From the NCBI GenBank assembly GCA_009781325.1, contig WQYJ01000017.1, positions 1-18,086 of the forward strand: a DNA stretch of 18,086 nucleotides, in the 5' to 3' direction. The translations under genes were made by a program, and so were the position numbers. The stretch comes from Propionibacteriaceae bacterium. Its GTDB lineage: Bacteria > Actinomycetota > Actinomycetes > Propionibacteriales > Propionibacteriaceae. Shown one piece after another: positions 1 through 8,741 of this stretch (positions are counted from its first letter, which is position 1; each line of letters opens with the position of its first letter). The notes under the pieces were generated by a model. It made no database searches, had not been told where the DNA came from, and saw only the letters and a program-made list of their open reading frames with translations.

Positions 1-2286
1 CTCGATCCAGTTATCCTGACCGATGATATGGCTGGGGTGTTGGGGCATGCACGATTTGTCCCTGGATCAGCCTCAGCAATATTGGATGGGACACGTGTCG
101 TGGCTCCTGCGCTGGCAGGATCAACACTGACCTGGATTGGACCTTTGGCACCAGGCAAGTCCGTGGATGTGAGCTATCAGGTCATCGTTGACCAGGATGT
201 CAGCTCTTCGGATCACTTGGTGAATCGACTGACCGGCCGCGGTGAAGACCCCGATGAGCCTGGTACAGAGGTTCCAGGTATCTGTGTTCCTGGAGAGGAC
301 GACGACTGTACGACGATACATAACCCCGGTGTTCCGGGATTGATGGTCGCGAAGTCTTCGAACCCTGAATCGGGTTCAACCGTACGCGCCGGGCAGATGA
401 TTACCTATACCGTCACCGCAGCGAATACTGGAAATGTCGATTTGGATCCGGTGGTGCTGGTTGATGACCTCAGCAGAGTCTTGGCTTATGCAAGATTCGT
501 CGCAGGTTCACCCACAGCGATGATGGGATCAGCGCCAGCTCCATTGCCGACGATCATTGGTTCGAAACTGATCTGGAGCGACAAAATACCTATCGGGAAG
601 ACAGTCACACTGACCTATCAGGTCATTGTCAATGACAACGTAGCCACAGGTGATGTTCTTGTTAACGCAGTCACCGGTCGCGGAGAGAATCCCGAGGATC
701 CTGGTAACGATGTTCCATCGAACTGTGTGACGGGGGAAGAAGAAGGCTGCCACACCACACTGACACCTGTTATTCCGAGGCTGGAAATCCACAAAGAGGC
801 CAACCCTGCTTCCGGTTCTATGGTATTTGCTGGTTCTAGGATCACCTACACACTCACAGGTGTGAATTCTGGAGACATTGACCTCAATCCCGTCACCCTC
901 ACCGATGATCTGTCTGGTGTCATCAACCACGCATCCTTCCAACCCGGATCGGCTGTTGCACGAGTGGATGGAATCCCAGTAGGGTCCCCAACCCTGTCAG
1001 GATCAACCCTGACATGGAGCGGCCCGCTCGCAGCAGGCAAGTCAGTCACGGTGACCTATCAGGTCGTTGTTCACAACAATGTTCTCCCCACTGACCATCT
1101 GGTTAACCGTCTCTTGGGACAAGGTGAGGACCCAGGTGAGCCTGGCGATGAGGTTCCAGGTATCTGTGTTCCCGAGGTTGAGGACTGCACCACCACCCAC
1201 GACCCGGGTGTGCCGGGACTGCAGGTGGCGAAGACTTCTGATCCAATCAATGGTTCCAAGGTACGGATAGGACAGACAATCACCTACACCATCACCGCAG
1301 TCAACACCGGGAACACTGTGTTGGATCCAGTGGTGCTTGACGATGACTTGGGTTCAGTTCTCACCTCTGCCAGCTTCGTTGCCGACTCATGGACAGCACA
1401 GATCGCTGGGGCCCCGGCGCCGCTGCCGACCCTCGATGGGTCTATCCTGCGATGGACATCATCACTCCAGGTTGGACAGAGCGTGGTTCTGAGCTACAAG
1501 GTCCGGGTGAACGCAGATGTGACTGACAAGGATCTGTTGATCAACGCGGTCATTGGAACAGCAGATAACCCTGAGGATCCTGGTGGTGAGGTCCCATCTA
1601 ACTGTGTGACAGGGCAGGAAGACGACTGCACCACCACGCTGACACCGGTGATACCAGGGTTGGATGTCCGTAAGACATCGAACCCATTCTCAGGATCATT
1701 CGTTGACCCCGGAGAGATCCTCACCTACACCGTGGTGGGAACGAATACAGGAAGCATCGACCTGGACCCTGTCGTACTAGTCGATGACCTCTCCGGCGTA
1801 CTCACTCATGCGAGGATGATTCCGGACTCGATCACCGCGATGATTGACCAGGATCTGGTGTCACCACCGACCATCACCGGAACCACACTGATCTGGTCGG
1901 GGCCGCTCGCAATCGGCGACACTGTCACACTGACCTATCAGGTGATCGTTGATGACACCATCAAGGAAGCAGTGTGGCTGGTGAATCGGGTGACAGGGCG
2001 CGGAACTGACCCCGAAGACCCTGACAGTGAGGTACCTTCACCATGCATCACAGGGGAAGAAGACTGGTGTCACACCGATCTTGAGGTGATACCTCCCCCT
2101 GACGATGACCCACCTCCGCCTATCCCAATTGTTGTTCCACCGGAGTTTCCTCCACCTTCGATAAACACTGGCGGAACAACACTGAATGCCTACTCCTGGC
2201 ATATCTACTTAACGACCGCAGCCTTCCTGTTAGCCGCAGCGGTTGGAGTGGGAATAGGCGGATTCCGAAAGAGGATAGCCGACTGA
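1..2286 (+). CDS. Partial cell-surface protein with DUF11-like tandem repeats and C-terminal membrane anchor
   Basis: The reading frame is already open at base 1, so the N-terminus and signal peptide lie outside the window; the first in-frame ATG (28) is inside a repeat and is not a credible start. The visible 761 residues hold one partial and four complete repeats of about 147 residues. Each has the DUF11/DUF7927-like pattern K-x-S-x-P-x-S-G-S, ITYT-x-T-x-x-N-x-G, DDL-x-x-V, TLTW-x-G-P-L and VTLTYQV. Each repeat ends in an acidic loop closed by two cysteines (C-x6/7-C). After the last repeat come a proline-rich segment (about 2089-2160), SINTGG (2158-2175), a hydrophobic helix and a basic FRKR tail, the layout of a sortase-anchored or membrane-tethered wall protein. 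Family knowledge suggests a stalk or adhesin role outside the cell. The ligand is unknown. The sorting motif is not a canonical LPxTG. Confidence 0.85.
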   Translation, partial: LDPVILTDDMAGVLGHARFVPGSASAILDGTRVVAPALAGSTLTWIGPLAPGKSVDVSYQVIVDQDVSSSDHLVNRLTGRGEDPDEPGTEVPGICVPGEDDDCTTIHNPGVPGLMVAKSSNPESGSTVRAGQMITYTVTAANTGNVDLDPVVLVDDLSRVLAYARFVAGSPTAMMGSAPAPLPTIIGSKLIWSDKIPIGKTVTLTYQVIVNDNVATGDVLVNAVTGRGENPEDPGNDVPSNCVTGEEEGCHTTLTPVIPRLEIHKEANPASGSMVFAGSRITYTLTGVNSGDIDLNPVTLTDDLSGVINHASFQPGSAVARVDGIPVGSPTLSGSTLTWSGPLAAGKSVTVTYQVVVHNNVLPTDHLVNRLLGQGEDPGEPGDEVPGICVPEVEDCTTTHDPGVPGLQVAKTSDPINGSKVRIGQTITYTITAVNTGNTVLDPVVLDDDLGSVLTSASFVADSWTAQIAGAPAPLPTLDGSILRWTSSLQVGQSVVLSYKVRVNADVTDKDLLINAVIGTADNPEDPGGEVPSNCVTGQEDDCTTTLTPVIPGLDVRKTSNPFSGSFVDPGEILTYTVVGTNTGSIDLDPVVLVDDLSGVLTHARMIPDSITAMIDQDLVSPPTITGTTLIWSGPLAIGDTVTLTYQVIVDDTIKEAVWLVNRVTGRGTDPEDPDSEVPSPCITGEEDWCHTDLEVIPPPDDDPPPPIPIVVPPEFPPPSINTGGTTLNAYSWHIYLTTAAFLLAAAVGVGIGGFRKRIAD
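337..2088 (+). repeat. Four complete ~441-bp tandem coding repeats in the surface protein
   Basis: Units begin at about 337, 778, 1216 and 1657, with a fifth partial unit at 1-336. They are 438-441 bp, except the last (about 432). Two subtypes alternate. Units 1 and 3 end EVPGICVP...CTT.H.PGVPGL. Units 2 and 4 end VPSNCVTG...C.TTLTPVIP and carry APAPLPT in the middle. Unit 5 is closest to the second type. This suggests duplication of a two-unit block. Confidence 0.8.
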
Positions 2287-2342
2287 GCCGGTAGCTGGCT
2301 TTGCCACTGATGACCTATTTGCTACTGAGACGGGCATCCTTG

Positions 2343-2397
2343 AGGCGGCCATCTTGATAATGAGCCATACCCCAGCGGTTGGTCAAGATGGTCGCCT
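2343..2397. terminator. Hairpin between convergent genes, possible bidirectional terminator
   Basis: A 15-bp stem (2343-2357 with 2383-2397) has a single G-T position and a 25-nt loop. It sits between the stop of the surface-protein gene (2286) and the stop of the minus-strand methyltransferase (2429). There is no clear T-run on either side, so intrinsic termination is only a guess from placement. The rest of the 142-bp gap holds no gene; its last 20 bases carry a dispersed repeat motif, listed separately. Confidence 0.45.
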
Positions 2398-2409
2398 TCC
2401 CGGCTAAGT

Positions 2410-2429
2410 CTGAATCCACCGGTCCATGC
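2410..2429 (+). repeat. Dispersed intergenic motif, copy d
   Basis: This 20-base stretch matches 17706-17725 at 18 of 20 positions. The two differences fall symmetrically in the central hexamer (ACCGGT here, ATCGAT there), so the hexamer stays palindromic. Related sequence occurs on the minus strand at 17829-17863 and 16788-16820. It abuts the methyltransferase stop codon. Confidence 0.5.
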
Positions 2430-3091
2430 TAAGCGTCGGCGCTGGTGACACAGATGAACAATCCGTCGCCTACGGGAAGTAGGGACGTGGTCAGAGTATC
2501 CATGTTGCGTGCAGCTTCAAGGGTGTCACGCATCAACATCGTGTCGTCATCGAAGTTGGTTTCGTCGGCGACCTTGCCATCCAGCAGGGCATGGTTCAGG
2601 ATAAGCATCCCTCCTGGGCGGACACAACGCAGCCCTTCTTCCAAGTACTCGGGATACTCCAGGAAATCTGCATCAACGAAAACAATGTCATATGCGCCCC
2701 CGCGAAGTTTCGGGACTACGGTCAGCGCTTCACCAACAATGAGCCGATAGCGGCTGTGAGATATCCCGGCAGCTTTGAGAGCTTGACGAGCTGCAATCTG
2801 ATGCTCAGCTTCAGAGTCCACTGTTGTCAGTGTGGCATCATCGTCCATCCCTGCGAAGAAGGCTAGCGAGGACACACCAGCGCCGGTACCAATCTCAACC
2901 ACAGCCTTGGCATTGATCAGACGGGCAAACATCGTTAACAGGTGTGCAACAGCCGGACTCACAGGTTCGATTCCGAGATCAGCAGATGCCCGGCGAGCCT
3001 GCTGGACGGCCATTGTGTCAGGAATGAAAGACTCCACGTATTTGTTGGAGGCTTCGATAGATGCTTTCGATAGGCTCACAGTACCAACCAT
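2429..3091 (-). CDS. SAM-dependent O-methyltransferase, Rv1220c-like
   Basis: The product is 220 residues, a class I methyltransferase of the small O-methyltransferase (COMT/CCoAOMT-like, methyltransferase family 3) type. Motif I is VVEIGTGAGVS (residues 64-74), an acidic ribose-binding position lies in TTVDSE (89-94), FVDAD (138-142) is the usual metal/catalytic region, and RPGGMLILNHALLDG follows. The wording resembles mycobacterial Rv1220c. The substrate is not predictable. The start at 3091 is chosen because an AGGTGG Shine-Dalgarno-like sequence lies 10 bases upstream; a longer reading would need a TTG at 3133 with no ribosome site. The gene is divergent from gatC and convergent with the surface-protein gene, so it is probably transcribed alone. 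Family assignment is firm; the physiological role is open. Confidence 0.85.
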   Translation of the reverse strand: MVGTVSLSKASIEASNKYVESFIPDTMAVQQARRASADLGIEPVSPAVAHLLTMFARLINAKAVVEIGTGAGVSSLAFFAGMDDDATLTTVDSEAEHQIAARQALKAAGISHSRYRLIVGEALTVVPKLRGGAYDIVFVDADFLEYPEYLEEGLRCVRPGGMLILNHALLDGKVADETNFDDDTMLMRDTLEAARNMDTLTTSLLPVGDGLFICVTSADA

Positions 3092-3124
3092 AGTCCACGA
3101 ACCACCTAATAGCTCGCATGCCGA

Positions 3125-3130
3125 TAGAAT
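3125..3130 (+). promoter_or_regulatory. Candidate -10 box for gatC
   Basis: TAGAAT fits the actinobacterial TAnnnT -10 pattern and lies about 36 bases before the gatC start, in the 74-bp gap between divergent genes. No good -35 hexamer is seen at 16-18 bp upstream, so this is weak. The minus-strand promoter of the methyltransferase must overlap the same gap but is not recognisable. Confidence 0.3.
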
Positions 3131-3165
3131 CAATCCGTTGAATTATTTACTGTGATGGAGACAAT

Positions 3166-3462
3166 GTGGCTCTTACGAATGCAGATGTGGCAAAGCTTGC
3201 CGATCTGGCGCGTATTCAGTTGACGGATGAAGAACTTGCCTCGATGGCAAGCCAACTTGATGTCATCCTTGATGCCGTCGCCAGTGTGAGCGAGGTTGCT
3301 AAGGCGGATGTGGCCCCCACCTCCCACGCGTTGGATCTGACGAATGTGTTTCGAGAAGATGTGGTCAAGCCTTCGCTTCCGATACAGGAAGTGCTGGCGA
3401 TGGCTCCGGCTGTGGAAGATGATCGGTTCCGCGTACCAAGAATTCTGGGGGAGGAATCATGA
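3166..3462 (+). CDS. gatC: Aspartyl/glutamyl-tRNA amidotransferase subunit C
   Basis: This 98-residue protein has the length and pattern of GatC: N-terminal [17 protein letters not shown], a helical middle [11 protein letters not shown], then [11 protein letters not shown] and a C-terminal ...VPRILGEES tail. GatC wraps around and stabilises GatA-GatB in the cytosolic GatCAB complex, which amidates misacylated Glu-tRNA(Gln) and/or Asp-tRNA(Asn). The start is GTG at 3166 with GGAG five bases upstream; an ATG two bases earlier is out of frame. The stop overlaps the gatA start by four bases (ATGA), which indicates translational coupling. Confidence 0.95.
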   Translation: MALTNADVAKLADLARIQLTDEELASMASQLDVILDAVASVSEVAKADVAPTSHALDLTNVFREDVVKPSLPIQEVLAMAPAVEDDRFRVPRILGEES

Positions 3463-4958
3463 CTGATCTCACCCGGTTTACCGCTGCCCAGCTCGCTGCG
3501 ATGCTGGGAGCCCAAGAAGTCTCCAGTCAGGAAGTGACCAGGGCACACCTGGACCGCATTGCCGAAGTCGATGACGATATTCATGCCTTCTTGTTTGTTG
3601 ACGCCGAGCGAGCCTTGGACACAGCTCTCCAGATTGATAACCGACGCAGCGCGGGAGAAACCCTGCATCCGCTAGCAGGGGTCCCGGTGGCGGTGAAAGA
3701 TGTCTTCTGCTACACAGGAACACCGACTACATGTGCGTCGAAGATACTCCAGGGATGGTATCCGCCTTACAACGCTACCGTTGTTCAACGATTGCTTGAT
3801 GCTGGAATGGTCATCCTCGGGAAGACCAATATGGATGAGTTTGCTATGGGCTCCTCCACGGAGAACTCAGCTTTTGGACCAACCCGAAATCCCTGGGATC
3901 TCACAAGAATCCCCGGGGGCTCAGGCGGAGGATCGGCAGCCAGCTTGGCTGGATTCGAAGCTCCTCTGGCTATAGGTTCAGACACCGGCGGTTCCATCCG
4001 CCAGCCAGCCGCAGTAACAGGTACGGTCGGCACGAAGCCGACTTATGGTGGATCTTCGAGATATGGATTGATTGCGATGGCTTCCTCGTTGGATACCCCT
4101 GGGCCATGTGCCAGGAATGTCCTGGATGCAGCCCTGCTCCATGCAGTGATTTCCGGTTATGATCCTCAAGATTCCACTTCGATTAATGCAGCTCCTGCTG
4201 ATGTCGTAACTGCCGCGCGTTCCTCAGATGTGAGGGGTATGAAGATCGGGATCGTCAAAGAACTCTCCGGTGAAGGTTACTCTGAAGGTGTCGAAGCACG
4301 CTTCAATGAAGCGGTCGAACTTTTGGCATCGGCGGGAGCCGAAGTCATCGAAGTGTCCTGTCCGCATTTTCCGGCAGCCCTCGGCGCCTACTACCTCATC
4401 ATGCCATCCGAGGTATCGTCAAACCTCGCACGCTTTGATGCCATGAGGTACGGACTGCGCGTCGGTGATGACCAGGTGAACAGCGCAGAACAGGTGATGA
4501 GACTCACCAGGGATGCCGGGCTCGGTGCAGAAGTGAAGAGAAGGATCATCCTCGGTACCTATGCCCTGTCCAGCGGGTATTACGACGCCTACTACGGTTC
4601 AGCTCAGAAGGTGCGTACGCTGATTATCCAAGACTTTGCGCAGGCTTTCTCCCAGGTGGATGTCTTGGTCTCACCGACCACGCCCACCACTGCTTTCCCC
4701 TTAGGGGAGCGTCTGGACGACCCCATGGCGATGTACATGGCGGACCTGTGTACGATCCCGTCCAACTTAGCTGGAAACTGCGCAGCTTCTTTCCCAGCAG
4801 GTCTCGCGCCAGACGATGGTCTCCCCGTGGGCATACAGGTGATGGCCCCCGTGATGTGTGATGACAGGCTCTATCGAGTAGGTTCTGCTCTTGAAAGACT
4901 CCTGGAAGCATCCTGGGGTTCACCTCTATTAGCCCAACTCGACAAGGAGCAGCGATGA
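3459..4958 (+). CDS. gatA: Aspartyl/glutamyl-tRNA amidotransferase subunit A
   Basis: This 499-residue amidase-signature enzyme hydrolyses glutamine and passes ammonia to GatB. The catalytic triad is visible: Lys80 in VAVKDVF, the cis-Ser at 155 in [11 protein letters not shown], and the nucleophile Ser179 in [12 protein letters not shown]. The spacing between the two serines is 24 residues, as in other GatA proteins. The GGSGGG form (second Ser replaced by Gly) is also seen in mycobacterial GatA. Downstream motifs [27 protein letters not shown] and [10 protein letters not shown] are typical of GatA. The gene overlaps gatC and gatB by four bases on either side, so the three subunits are made from one message. 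Confidence 0.97.
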   Translation: MTDLTRFTAAQLAAMLGAQEVSSQEVTRAHLDRIAEVDDDIHAFLFVDAERALDTALQIDNRRSAGETLHPLAGVPVAVKDVFCYTGTPTTCASKILQGWYPPYNATVVQRLLDAGMVILGKTNMDEFAMGSSTENSAFGPTRNPWDLTRIPGGSGGGSAASLAGFEAPLAIGSDTGGSIRQPAAVTGTVGTKPTYGGSSRYGLIAMASSLDTPGPCARNVLDAALLHAVISGYDPQDSTSINAAPADVVTAARSSDVRGMKIGIVKELSGEGYSEGVEARFNEAVELLASAGAEVIEVSCPHFPAALGAYYLIMPSEVSSNLARFDAMRYGLRVGDDQVNSAEQVMRLTRDAGLGAEVKRRIILGTYALSSGYYDAYYGSAQKVRTLIIQDFAQAFSQVDVLVSPTTPTTAFPLGERLDDPMAMYMADLCTIPSNLAGNCAASFPAGLAPDDGLPVGIQVMAPVMCDDRLYRVGSALERLLEASWGSPLLAQLDKEQR

Positions 4959-6451
4959 GTGTGGATGAATTGATGGACTTCGATGAGGTCATCGCCAGCT
5001 ATGATCCCGTTCTTGGCCTTGAGGTCCATGTTGAACTCAACACTGCCTCGAAGATGTTCTGTTCGTGTTCGACTCTCTTCGGCGCGGACCCAAACTCGCA
5101 GACATGCCCGGTATGCCTGGGGCTTCCTGGTTCTCTTCCAGTGGTCAACGGTAAAGCTGTTGAGTCATCGATCCGTATCGGTCTGGCATTGAATTGCTCG
5201 ATTGCGCAATGGTGCCGGTTCGCGAGGAAGAACTACTTCTATCCGGACATGACCAAGAACTTCCAGACCTCTCAGTACGATGAGCCTCTGTGCTTCGATG
5301 GTGAGGTCGATATCGAGGTGAACCAGCAAAGATTCACGATTCCCATTGAGCGTGCTCATATGGAAGAAGATGCTGGAAAATCTGTTCACCGAGGCGGAAC
5401 GACCGGGCGCATCCTGGGTGCTGACTACTCTCTGATGGACTACAACCGTGCCGGGGTTCCTCTTGTCGAGATCGTCACCAAACCTATCTTTGGTACGGGG
5501 GCAGACGCTCCAGCAGTCGCCAGAGCCTATGTGACCTTCTTGCGGGATATGATCCGTGATCTGGGAGTCTCCGACGTACGCATGGAGCAAGGCTCTCTGC
5601 GTTGCGATGCCAATGTGTCACTGATGCCGAAAGGATCGACCACACTGGGGACCCGTACGGAAACCAAGAATGTTAACTCACTGCGTTCCATTGAGAAAGC
5701 GCTGAGATACGAGATCTGCCGCCAGGGAGCAGTGTTAGCTTCCGGAGGCAGGGTCATTCAAGAGACTCGGCACTGGCACGAGGACGGAGGATTCACCTCC
5801 CCAGGGCGTTCGAAGGAACAGGCTGAGGACTATCGCTACTTCCCCGAGCCTGACCTCGTACCCATCGCTCCCAGCCCACAATGGATTGATGAGTTGAGGC
5901 AAACCATTCCCGATCCGCCAGCCGTTCGTCAGGCAGCATTGCGTGATCTCTGGGGTTTCACCGAGTTGGAGATGCGCGATGTCGTTGCTGCGCAGGCACT
6001 CGAACTCATCGAAGCCACAGTCCAAGCAGGATCCCCGGCGCACCCCGCAAGAAAATGGTGGATGACACAGCTCGCCAGACACGCGAATGCCGCACAGATC
6101 GAACTTGATCAGTTGGCTATCTCGCCGCAGCAGGTCGCAGAGGTTCAAGCCCTGATTGACCAAGGTGTCATTAATGACAAGGTGGCACGCAGTGTTATCG
6201 AATCCGTCCTAGACGGTGAGGGCAACCCCGGTGAGATCGTCCAGAAGCAGGGTCTGGCGGTCGTCAGCGATTCATCGCTGCTTCAGGCTGCTATCGATGA
6301 GGTGATTGCAGCGAATCCTGATGTCGCAGACAAGATTCGGGCAGGCAAGGTCCAGGCGGTCGGGGCCCTGATCGGATCAGTGATGACCGCCATGTCAGGT
6401 AAGGCAGATGCCGCCAAGGTCCGCGAGATGATCGTGGCATCTTTGTCATAG
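4955..6451 (+). CDS. gatB: Aspartyl/glutamyl-tRNA amidotransferase subunit B
   Basis: This 498-residue subunit phosphorylates the misacylated tRNA and amidates it. Hallmarks are [16 protein letters not shown] at about 21-36, a CxC...CxxC cysteine set (36, 38, 51, 54) that binds zinc in many GatB proteins, [16 protein letters not shown], and [16 protein letters not shown]. The C-terminal YqeY-like tail domain contains [17 protein letters not shown]. Length is normal. The ATG overlaps the gatA stop. The following mtrA starts only 33 bases after the stop, so readthrough into the MtrAB operon is plausible. In M. tuberculosis gatCAB and mtrAB are in different places. Confidence 0.97.
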   Translation: MSVDELMDFDEVIASYDPVLGLEVHVELNTASKMFCSCSTLFGADPNSQTCPVCLGLPGSLPVVNGKAVESSIRIGLALNCSIAQWCRFARKNYFYPDMTKNFQTSQYDEPLCFDGEVDIEVNQQRFTIPIERAHMEEDAGKSVHRGGTTGRILGADYSLMDYNRAGVPLVEIVTKPIFGTGADAPAVARAYVTFLRDMIRDLGVSDVRMEQGSLRCDANVSLMPKGSTTLGTRTETKNVNSLRSIEKALRYEICRQGAVLASGGRVIQETRHWHEDGGFTSPGRSKEQAEDYRYFPEPDLVPIAPSPQWIDELRQTIPDPPAVRQAALRDLWGFTELEMRDVVAAQALELIEATVQAGSPAHPARKWWMTQLARHANAAQIELDQLAISPQQVAEVQALIDQGVINDKVARSVIESVLDGEGNPGEIVQKQGLAVVSDSSLLQAAIDEVIAANPDVADKIRAGKVQAVGALIGSVMTAMSGKADAAKVREMIVASLS

Positions 6452-6484
6452 TGTATTTTGGTTTTCAACACCCAGGAGGATGAG

Positions 6485-7171
6485 ATGGCTGACTCAGATG
6501 ACGGCAAGGTTCTAGTTATTGATGATGATGCATCCCTAGCTGAGATGCTCCAGATAGTCCTGCGTCAAGAAGGCTTCGAAACTGCGTGGTGCTCACGCGG
6601 GGATCAGGCCCTCGATGCCTTCCACACGGAAAAACCTGATCTGGTCCTGCTAGACCTGATGCTTCCCGGACGAGGCGGGGTTGATATCTGCCGGGATATC
6701 CGTGCTGAGTCCGGGGTTCCCATCGTCATGCTGACTGCCAAGTCAGATACCAATGATGTGGTGAAAGGTCTGGAAGCCGGAGCCGATGACTATGTGGCCA
6801 AACCCTTCGCACCTCGGGAACTGGTTGCTCGGGTTCGTACCCGTCTTCGCAGACTGTCGACCTCTGACATTGAAACTCTGACTATCGGCGATCTGACCAT
6901 TGCCATTGAATCCCACCAGGTCACTAAGGGTGATCAGGTGATCAATGTCACTCCGTTGGAATTTGATCTGCTGTTGGCTTTGGCTCGCCAACCCAAGCAT
7001 GTCTTTACACGCGAGCAGTTGCTGAAGCAGGTGTGGGGCTATCAGAACCCTGCTGACACCCGTCTGGTCAATGTCCATATTCAGCGTCTACGAGCCAAGA
7101 TTGAACGCGATCCGGACAATCCTGAAATCGTTGTGACAGTGCGCGGCGTGGGGTATAGGGCCAGTGGCTGA
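6485..7171 (+). CDS. mtrA: Two-component response regulator MtrA
   Basis: This is a 228-residue OmpR/PhoB-family regulator, the same length as M. tuberculosis MtrA. The receiver domain (about 8-120) shows DDD at 13-15, phospho-acceptor Asp57 in LLDLMLPG, Thr84 and Lys106. The C-terminal winged helix (about 130-226) shows TPLEFDLLLALARQP, REQLLKQVWGY and VNVHIQRLRAKIE. MtrA controls cell-wall remodelling, division and osmotic genes in actinobacteria. The ATG at 6485 is preferred because AGGAGG lies five bases upstream; an upstream TTG (6458) lacks a site. The end overlaps mtrB by eight bases. The symbol rests on the mtrB-lpqB context plus sequence pattern. Confidence 0.95.
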   Translation: MADSDDGKVLVIDDDASLAEMLQIVLRQEGFETAWCSRGDQALDAFHTEKPDLVLLDLMLPGRGGVDICRDIRAESGVPIVMLTAKSDTNDVVKGLEAGADDYVAKPFAPRELVARVRTRLRRLSTSDIETLTIGDLTIAIESHQVTKGDQVINVTPLEFDLLLALARQPKHVFTREQLLKQVWGYQNPADTRLVNVHIQRLRAKIERDPDNPEIVVTVRGVGYRASG

Positions 7172-8741
7172 GATTGATACCGTACGTATCCAACACTGGT
7201 TGTCCGCTCCAGTACGGTTATGGAGATCCTCTCTGACACTTCGTGTCGTCGCATCGGCGATGTTCGGCTCATTCATTGTGCTGACCATGGCTGGTTTCTT
7301 CCTGATCTACTCGGTCACTGACGACATCACCCAGTCATCCCGGGAGGCTGCCATTGCTGATGCCAATGATGCTATGGACATTATTGATCAGCAGATGCGC
7401 AGCTTTGGATTCGATTACGCCAACTCAGATGCCCTCGCATCGATCGTCACAGCCGCTATTCAGCGGGGGAGTTCCTCGGGCAGGTATCAAATCCAGTTCC
7501 TCACCGCTGTCGGCGGATATGCAACGCCTAACCTGAATGTCTCGGTGATACCGGTATCCATCCGTGATGCTGTCCGCGAAGAACCCCAGCTCGTTCACTA
7601 CATCCCCATCACAGTGACCTACAAGGATGGCACCACTGGTCCTGGCTTGGTTATCGCAGCCGGCGGAGGCACTGAACGAGATCACTTCGAAGTCTTCTTC
7701 ATCTTCTCCTTCGAACAAGAGACCCGAATCTTGGCCGTTGTTCGTGCTGCTGTCGGTTTGTCAGGGATGGTCGTACTGTTTGGAATCGGCGTCGTAGCAA
7801 GTGTTGTGTCCCGCCAGACCCTGACACCGCTGCGTGTAGCCAGAAGGGCAGCCGAGAAACTCGCCAGCGGAGAACTGACCCAATTGATGCCCGTACGTGG
7901 AACCGACGATCTCGCCCAGTTAGCGGCATCCATGAACCACATGGCCAACCAGCTCCAGCAAAGAATCAGAGCATGGGAACAACTCTCGCGTCTCCAGCAA
8001 AGATTCGTCTCCGATGTTTCCCACGAACTGCGTACCCCGCTGACAACAGTACGCATGGCAGTCGATGTCCTCTACGACAAGAGAGAAACCCTGCCAGAGG
8101 TGCAAAACAAGTCCATCGAACTGCTGAACAAGGAGCTAACCCGATTCGAGGCGTTGTTGTCTGAACTGTTGGAAATCTCTCGCTTCGATGCTGGTGCGGC
8201 TGATCTGGATTTGGATGAGAAGGACCTCGTTGATTTGATTCGCGCCGAGATGGAGGTATTGACTGATGTCGCCGAAACGACGGGATCACAGTTAATTCTC
8301 CACGGGGAGTGTGAGGCCACAGCATTCATCGACTCCCGCAGGATTTCACGGTTGGTTCGCAATCTTCTCACTAATGCCATCGAGCACGGAGAGGGCAAAC
8401 CCATCGACATCTATGTTGCTGCGACCCCAGAAGTTGTGGCCTTCGCCGTACGGGACCATGGGGTCGGGTTCACCGAAGCCGAGGGCAAGCAACTCTTCAA
8501 CCGCTTCTGGCGGGCCGATCCTGCCAGGGCCCGTCACATCGGAGGTACGGGCTTGGGCTTATCAATCTCACAAGAGGATGTGAATCTCCACCAAGGATGG
8601 ATTCACGCGTGGGGCCGTCTGGGTGAAGGAGCGCAGTTCAGGGTGGTCTTACCCAAGTCTGAGGATGTTGTCATCACGAGTTCTCCGATCTCTTTGATCC
8701 CGGCGGATGCACCACAGGAGGCCGACAATGAAGATTCGTAG
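7164..8741 (+). CDS. mtrB: Sensor histidine kinase MtrB
   Basis: This 525-residue membrane kinase partners MtrA. A short cytoplasmic N-terminus is followed by TM1 (about 27-50), an extracytoplasmic sensor region (about 51-188), TM2 (about 189-213) and HAMP (about 214-267). The HisKA domain has His287 in SDVSHELRTPLTT. The ATPase domain has an N-box with Asn404 (NLLTNAIEH), G1 DHGVGF and G2 GGTGLGLSIS. The tail motif VVITSSPISLIPA also resembles mycobacterial MtrB. Translation starts at GTG 7164, eight bases inside mtrA, which implies coupling. The stop lies 14 bases inside lpqB. No key residue is missing. Confidence 0.95.
   Translation: MAEIDTVRIQHWLSAPVRLWRSSLTLRVVASAMFGSFIVLTMAGFFLIYSVTDDITQSSREAAIADANDAMDIIDQQMRSFGFDYANSDALASIVTAAIQRGSSSGRYQIQFLTAVGGYATPNLNVSVIPVSIRDAVREEPQLVHYIPITVTYKDGTTGPGLVIAAGGGTERDHFEVFFIFSFEQETRILAVVRAAVGLSGMVVLFGIGVVASVVSRQTLTPLRVARRAAEKLASGELTQLMPVRGTDDLAQLAASMNHMANQLQQRIRAWEQLSRLQQRFVSDVSHELRTPLTTVRMAVDVLYDKRETLPEVQNKSIELLNKELTRFEALLSELLEISRFDAGAADLDLDEKDLVDLIRAEMEVLTDVAETTGSQLILHGECEATAFIDSRRISRLVRNLLTNAIEHGEGKPIDIYVAATPEVVAFAVRDHGVGFTEAEGKQLFNRFWRADPARARHIGGTGLGLSISQEDVNLHQGWIHAWGRLGEGAQFRVVLPKSEDVVITSSPISLIPADAPQEADNEDS

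Noticed and set aside
529..942. Long minus-strand frames within the repeat gene and other genes
   Set aside because: They are shadows of the plus-strand coding frames, which carry clear domain motifs, and they lack ribosome sites.
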